DNA from: JBCDJG01 sp038748065
GTDB lineage: Bacteria; Pseudomonadota; Gammaproteobacteria; Pseudomonadales; Halieaceae
Direction: 5' to 3'
DNA: 64,000 bases
Assembly: GCA_038748065.1 (NCBI GenBank)
Contig: JBCDJG010000018.1
Location: 1 to 64,000, forward strand
How positions within the stretch are numbered: the stretch's first letter is position 1; every line of letters begins with the position of its first letter. Of the stretch, positions 61,145-64,000 are shown piece by piece. A program made the position numbers and the translations under genes. The notes under the pieces are model-generated. The model saw nothing but the letters and a program-made list of their open reading frames with translations. It did no database searches and was not told the DNA's origin.

Positions 61145-62068
61145 TTGCCTAGATGTCTCGTCACTGGCGCTAACGGTTATATCGGGCGAGAACTATGCCG
61201 CCAGCTGCTGGCGGCCGACGTTGATGTGGTCGCCCTGGTGCGTGACAAACGTACGGCGCCCTCGGGTACCCAGGCGCTGGTTGCCGATCTGGCAAGCCGG
61301 ATACCCGATGCGCGTGAACTGGACGGTATCGATGTAGTCTTTCATCTGGCCGGGATTGCGCATCAACGCAGCACCGCAGAAGCCTATGCCCGCATCAACT
61401 TTGATGCGACCTGGATGTTGGCCCGAGCGGCGGCTGACGCAGGCGTAGGCACCTTTCTATTTACCAGCAGTATTAAAGCGATGGGTGAAGCGCCGTCAGC
61501 CGCGCCGCGGACCGAAGAACGCATCAGCGAGCAACGGGACGAATATGGCCTGTCGAAATGGCGAGCAGAGGAAGCCCTGCGCAGGGAGTTCGCACGAACA
61601 GAGATGGCCGTTGTGATTCTGCGCCCTTGCCTGGTCTATGACGCCGACGCGAGTGGTAATCTTGGTGCGCTTGCGCGAGCGGCGCAGCGCGGTCTGCCGA
61701 TGCCGCCTGAACTGGGAGCCCGTTCGATGATCTCACGAGAAGACCTCGTGGCCGTTATGCTGGATTTTTTGCAGCGTCCGAGTCGGGGCGTTCATACCTA
61801 TATCGTTTGCGACGGCGACAGCTATAGCAGCCGCCGAATCTATCGTGCCCTGCGTCGGGCAGCAGGCAGAGGCGATACGATGAGCCTGCCGCTGTGGCTC
61901 TGGCGCATCGCCTGTGTCGGCCTCGATGTGTCGGCGCGGCTAGACAGCCGTGACAGTTACCGCCGTCTGTTCGGTACTGAGCTCTACGACGCCCGTAAGT
62001 TGCGGGCGGAGCGAGGCTGGCAGCCGCAGCTGAACCTCGAGCAAGCCCTGGGCGTGGCAAATCATTGA
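61145..62068 (+). CDS. NAD-dependent epimerase/dehydratase (O-antigen locus)
   Basis: 307 residues from TTG 61145; no ATG or GTG is available upstream in frame, and the ribosome-binding site is weak. Extended SDR: LVTGANGYIGRELCRQLLAA, FHLAGIAHQRST, TSSIKAMGE, and YGLSK with the catalytic Tyr and Lys. It resembles the UDP-sugar epimerase/reductase that precedes WbpL-type genes in Pseudomonas (WbpV-like). Probably makes a nucleotide-sugar precursor for the lipid-linked sugar. Its stop overlaps the next gene (ATTGA). Confidence 0.82.
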   Translation: MPRCLVTGANGYIGRELCRQLLAADVDVVALVRDKRTAPSGTQALVADLASRIPDARELDGIDVVFHLAGIAHQRSTAEAYARINFDATWMLARAAADAGVGTFLFTSSIKAMGEAPSAAPRTEERISEQRDEYGLSKWRAEEALRREFARTEMAVVILRPCLVYDADASGNLGALARAAQRGLPMPPELGARSMISREDLVAVMLDFLQRPSRGVHTYIVCDGDSYSSRRIYRALRRAAGRGDTMSLPLWLWRIACVGLDVSARLDSRDSYRRLFGTELYDARKLRAERGWQPQLNLEQALGVANH

Positions 62069-63051
62069 TTGCGCTGTTGCTGACACTGGCCAGCTCAGCG
62101 CTAATGTGCGGTGCCTACCTGCACCTGGCTCGGCGCTGGCATATTGTCGATCAGCCCAATACGCGCAGCTCCCATGAGCAACCGACGCCGCACGGCGGCG
62201 GTACGCCACTCATGCTTTCGTTTACGCTTGGCGTTATTGTCTACAGCTTCCTATACAAGCTGCTGTCACCGATTTATGCCTTTACGCTGGCCGCCGCCAT
62301 CGGCCTTTGCCTGATCGGTGTTATCGACGACATTCGCGGGCTGTCGGCGCGTTTCAGGTTAGCGGCCTACGCCGTGGCCTGCGCGCTTTTCGTGTCGCTG
62401 CTGCCGCCGCCACTGCCACTGCTGACAGGACTCTGGACGCCGCTTGCCTCTGCGCTAATCTTCATCGCGCTGCTGTGGCTGGTAAACCTCTATAACTTCA
62501 TGGATGGCATCGATGGGATCGCTGCCATACAGTGCTTCGTCGCCTGTTGCAGTGCCGCCTTGCTGACCTGGTGGCGCAGTGGCGAAGATACTTATGCCAT
62601 GGTCTGTTTGCTGCTGGCTGCGTCCCATCTTGGCTTCCTGCTATGGAATTTTCCGCCGGCCCGGCTCTTCTTGGGCGATGCCGGTAGTGTGCCGACCGGC
62701 TTCCTGCTGGGCGCGTTAGCGCTTATCGGAGAGGCCAGCGGCAGTCTGCCCGCGGCCTGCTGGATCATTTTGCTTGCAGCCTTCCTCGTTGACGCGACCT
62801 GGACCCTGCTGCGAAGAATGCTGCACGGTGAGCGGTTCATGGAGGCCCACCGCAGTCACGGCTATCAGCGCCTTGCTCTGCACTGGGGCGGACACCTGCC
62901 TGTAGATTTGCTGCTGTTGGCCATTAACGGTCTGTGGCTCTTTCCTCTCGCAGCGCTCACGGCGGCTTTCCCGCAGTGGCAGTGGCTTTTGGTAATATTG
63001 GCATTTCTGCCGCTCAGTGCTGGAATGGCTATACTGGGTAAACTAGCGTAG
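62065..63051 (+). CDS. WecA/WbpL-like undecaprenyl-phosphate glycosyl transferase
   Basis: 328 residues from TTG 62065, overlapping the epimerase by 4 bases. Polytopic (about 10 helices) MraY-superfamily enzyme that moves a HexNAc-1-phosphate onto undecaprenyl phosphate. Motifs: HGGGTPLM, DDIRGLSARFR (catalytic Asp-Asp), NLYNFMDGIDGIA, FLGDAGSVP and the basic HRSHGYQRL near the end. It starts O-antigen assembly. Most like WbpL, judged by its neighbours. Confidence 0.88.
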   Translation: MIALLLTLASSALMCGAYLHLARRWHIVDQPNTRSSHEQPTPHGGGTPLMLSFTLGVIVYSFLYKLLSPIYAFTLAAAIGLCLIGVIDDIRGLSARFRLAAYAVACALFVSLLPPPLPLLTGLWTPLASALIFIALLWLVNLYNFMDGIDGIAAIQCFVACCSAALLTWWRSGEDTYAMVCLLLAASHLGFLLWNFPPARLFLGDAGSVPTGFLLGALALIGEASGSLPAACWIILLAAFLVDATWTLLRRMLHGERFMEAHRSHGYQRLALHWGGHLPVDLLLLAINGLWLFPLAALTAAFPQWQWLLVILAFLPLSAGMAILGKLA

Positions 63052-63119
63052 AATCCTCCTCTCGGCACCGCGCTCAAACCTATATACAAGCGGCTGCTGA
63101 GACCATATCAGGGGAAGGA

Positions 63120-64000
63120 GTGGACTTGCTAAATCGGCTAGGGACCAATATTGCTCGCTATCCGGCTGCCATGATGGGTACGCTGCGCGAGGCGCTGGAA
63201 AAGCTGATAGAACTGCCTCGTAATATCAAGCAGTCCGTTCTTCTTTTATTGGATATGGTTTTCGTAACCGCGGCGATGTGGTCGGCGGTCGCGTTTCGTA
63301 TGGGCCATATGGATCTGCACTTTGGCGCCGTCGAAATAGCCTGCGCGGCGACGACCGTGCTCATCAGTGCCATCGTTTTTTTGCGGCTCGGTCTTTACCG
63401 GGCCGTTATTCGTTTTATGGGCCAGCAGGCGATCTGGGCGGTGATAACCGCCGTCAGTTATTCAACGCTGGTGCTAGCCGCAACCGTATTCTTCACCCAG
63501 GCGGACGTGCCGCGCTCCACACCTTTCTTCTACTGGTGCATTGCGCTGCTTCTCATCGGTGGTACACGGCTTGGCGTGCGCGCCTACTACCAGGCGAAAC
63601 TGCGTTCGCTGTCACGCAAGGTGATCATTTACGGTGCGGGTGAATCCGGACGTCAGCTTCTGACTGCCCTGCACCATGGCGACCAGTATCGTGCCGTGGT
63701 CTTCGTTGACGACGATGCGCGCCTGCAGCACTCTGTCATCAACGGTCTACAGGTCGCCCGACCGGACGATATGGAGCGTCTGATTCACGAACACGACATC
63801 ACTCAGGTGCTACTGGCGATACCGTCAGCATCGCCGGAGCGGCGGCGCGAAATTATTGATTCTCTGGTGGGCCTGCCCGTGCACGTGCGCACGGTTCCCA
63901 AGATCAACGAACTGGTTGCCGGGCGAGCTAGCGTTAACCAGATTCAGGATATTGACCTTGATGACCTGCTGGGGCGCGACCCTGTGCCACCGCATCCGGA
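63120..64000 (+). CDS. WbpM/FlaA1-type nucleotide-sugar dehydratase, 5' part
   Basis: Truncated by the window end; 293 of an expected 620-660 residues. GTG 63120 or TTG 63126 starts it, after AGGGGAAGGAG. Four transmembrane helices (about 45-150) carry PRSTPFFYWCIALLLIGGTR, then the first Rossmann-like domain with KVIIYGAGESGRQLL, and IDLDDLLGRDPV before the SDR dehydratase domain outside the window. WbpM-type enzymes make UDP-4-keto-6-deoxy sugars for O-antigen. It closes the WbpV-L-M-like block seen in Pseudomonas. Confidence 0.85.
   Translation, partial: MDLLNRLGTNIARYPAAMMGTLREALEKLIELPRNIKQSVLLLLDMVFVTAAMWSAVAFRMGHMDLHFGAVEIACAATTVLISAIVFLRLGLYRAVIRFMGQQAIWAVITAVSYSTLVLAATVFFTQADVPRSTPFFYWCIALLLIGGTRLGVRAYYQAKLRSLSRKVIIYGAGESGRQLLTALHHGDQYRAVVFVDDDARLQHSVINGLQVARPDDMERLIHEHDITQVLLAIPSASPERRREIIDSLVGLPVHVRTVPKINELVAGRASVNQIQDIDLDDLLGRDPVPPHP

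Overview
The window is about 64 kb of a chromosome, probably from a marine gammaproteobacterium related to the Halieaceae/OM60-NOR5 group or to pseudomonads. Two things support this. First, the right half carries the order yciK-mupP-ubiG-mtaD / gyrA-serC-pheA-tyrA-aroA-cmk-rpsA-ihfB-lapA-lapB-pyrF, leading into O-antigen genes, which I recall as close to the Pseudomonas arrangement. Second, the left half is rich in TonB-dependent receptors (three, one truncated by the window edge), with an RND pump and many oxidoreductases. The assignment is an inference from gene content. No rRNA, tRNA, CRISPR array, prophage or insertion sequence was seen. GTG and TTG starts are frequent.

Layout. 1-6.1 kb: 3' end of a TonB receptor, rsmE and rimO (minus), a LysR regulator divergent from a methyltransferase, and a pirin-like protein. 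6.1-11.8 kb (minus): a TerB-like gene, a DUF1826 gene with a Zur-like palindrome upstream, and an RND permease/adaptor pair. 11.9-14.0 kb: a YidB/DUF937 protein, an SDR, a small membrane protein and a TetR regulator. 14.1-21.8 kb: a palindrome overlapping a predicted promoter, then a lipoprotein with two VOC domains, an SDR, a membrane PQQ dehydrogenase, a TonB receptor and a crotonase. This looks like a TetR-controlled uptake-and-oxidation locus of unknown substrate. 21.8-27.8 kb: DUF2244, a sulfurtransferase, an RluA-type pseudouridine synthase, a methyltransferase, a secreted chorismate mutase, an amidohydrolase and DUF1330, with two gene remnants (GFA family and alpha/beta hydrolase). 27.8-31.6 kb: a His-rich DUF2946-like protein, a siderophore-type TonB receptor and a CopC-like/DJ-1 fusion, a candidate metal locus.

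31.6-38.4 kb holds small housekeeping and conserved genes: methyltransferase, lipoprotein, CWC zinc-ribbon-like protein, thioesterase, NTF2-like protein, pdxJ, cyclophilin, SH3 protein, yciB, PHP phosphoesterase, yciO. 38.4-44.3 kb: a LysE exporter, scpA-scpB-rluB, then a glutamine-synthetase-like ligase paired with an Fe-alcohol dehydrogenase. 44.4-47.9 kb (minus): yciK, mupP, ubiG, mtaD. 48.3-60.6 kb (plus): gyrA, aromatic amino acid genes, cmk, rpsA (with terminator), ihfB, lapAB, pyrF. 60.7-64.0 kb: a ComEA-like protein, a terminator, then the start of an O-antigen/polysaccharide locus (epimerase, WbpL-like initiating transferase, WbpM-like dehydratase cut by the window end).

The strongest candidates for undescribed biology are the TetR/VOC-lipoprotein/PQQ dehydrogenase/TonB locus (13.4-21.8 kb), the DUF2946/TonB/CopC-DJ-1 locus (27.8-31.6 kb), the Zur-like DUF1826-TerB unit, and the 18-bp tandem repeat that multiplies the ubiG start codon.
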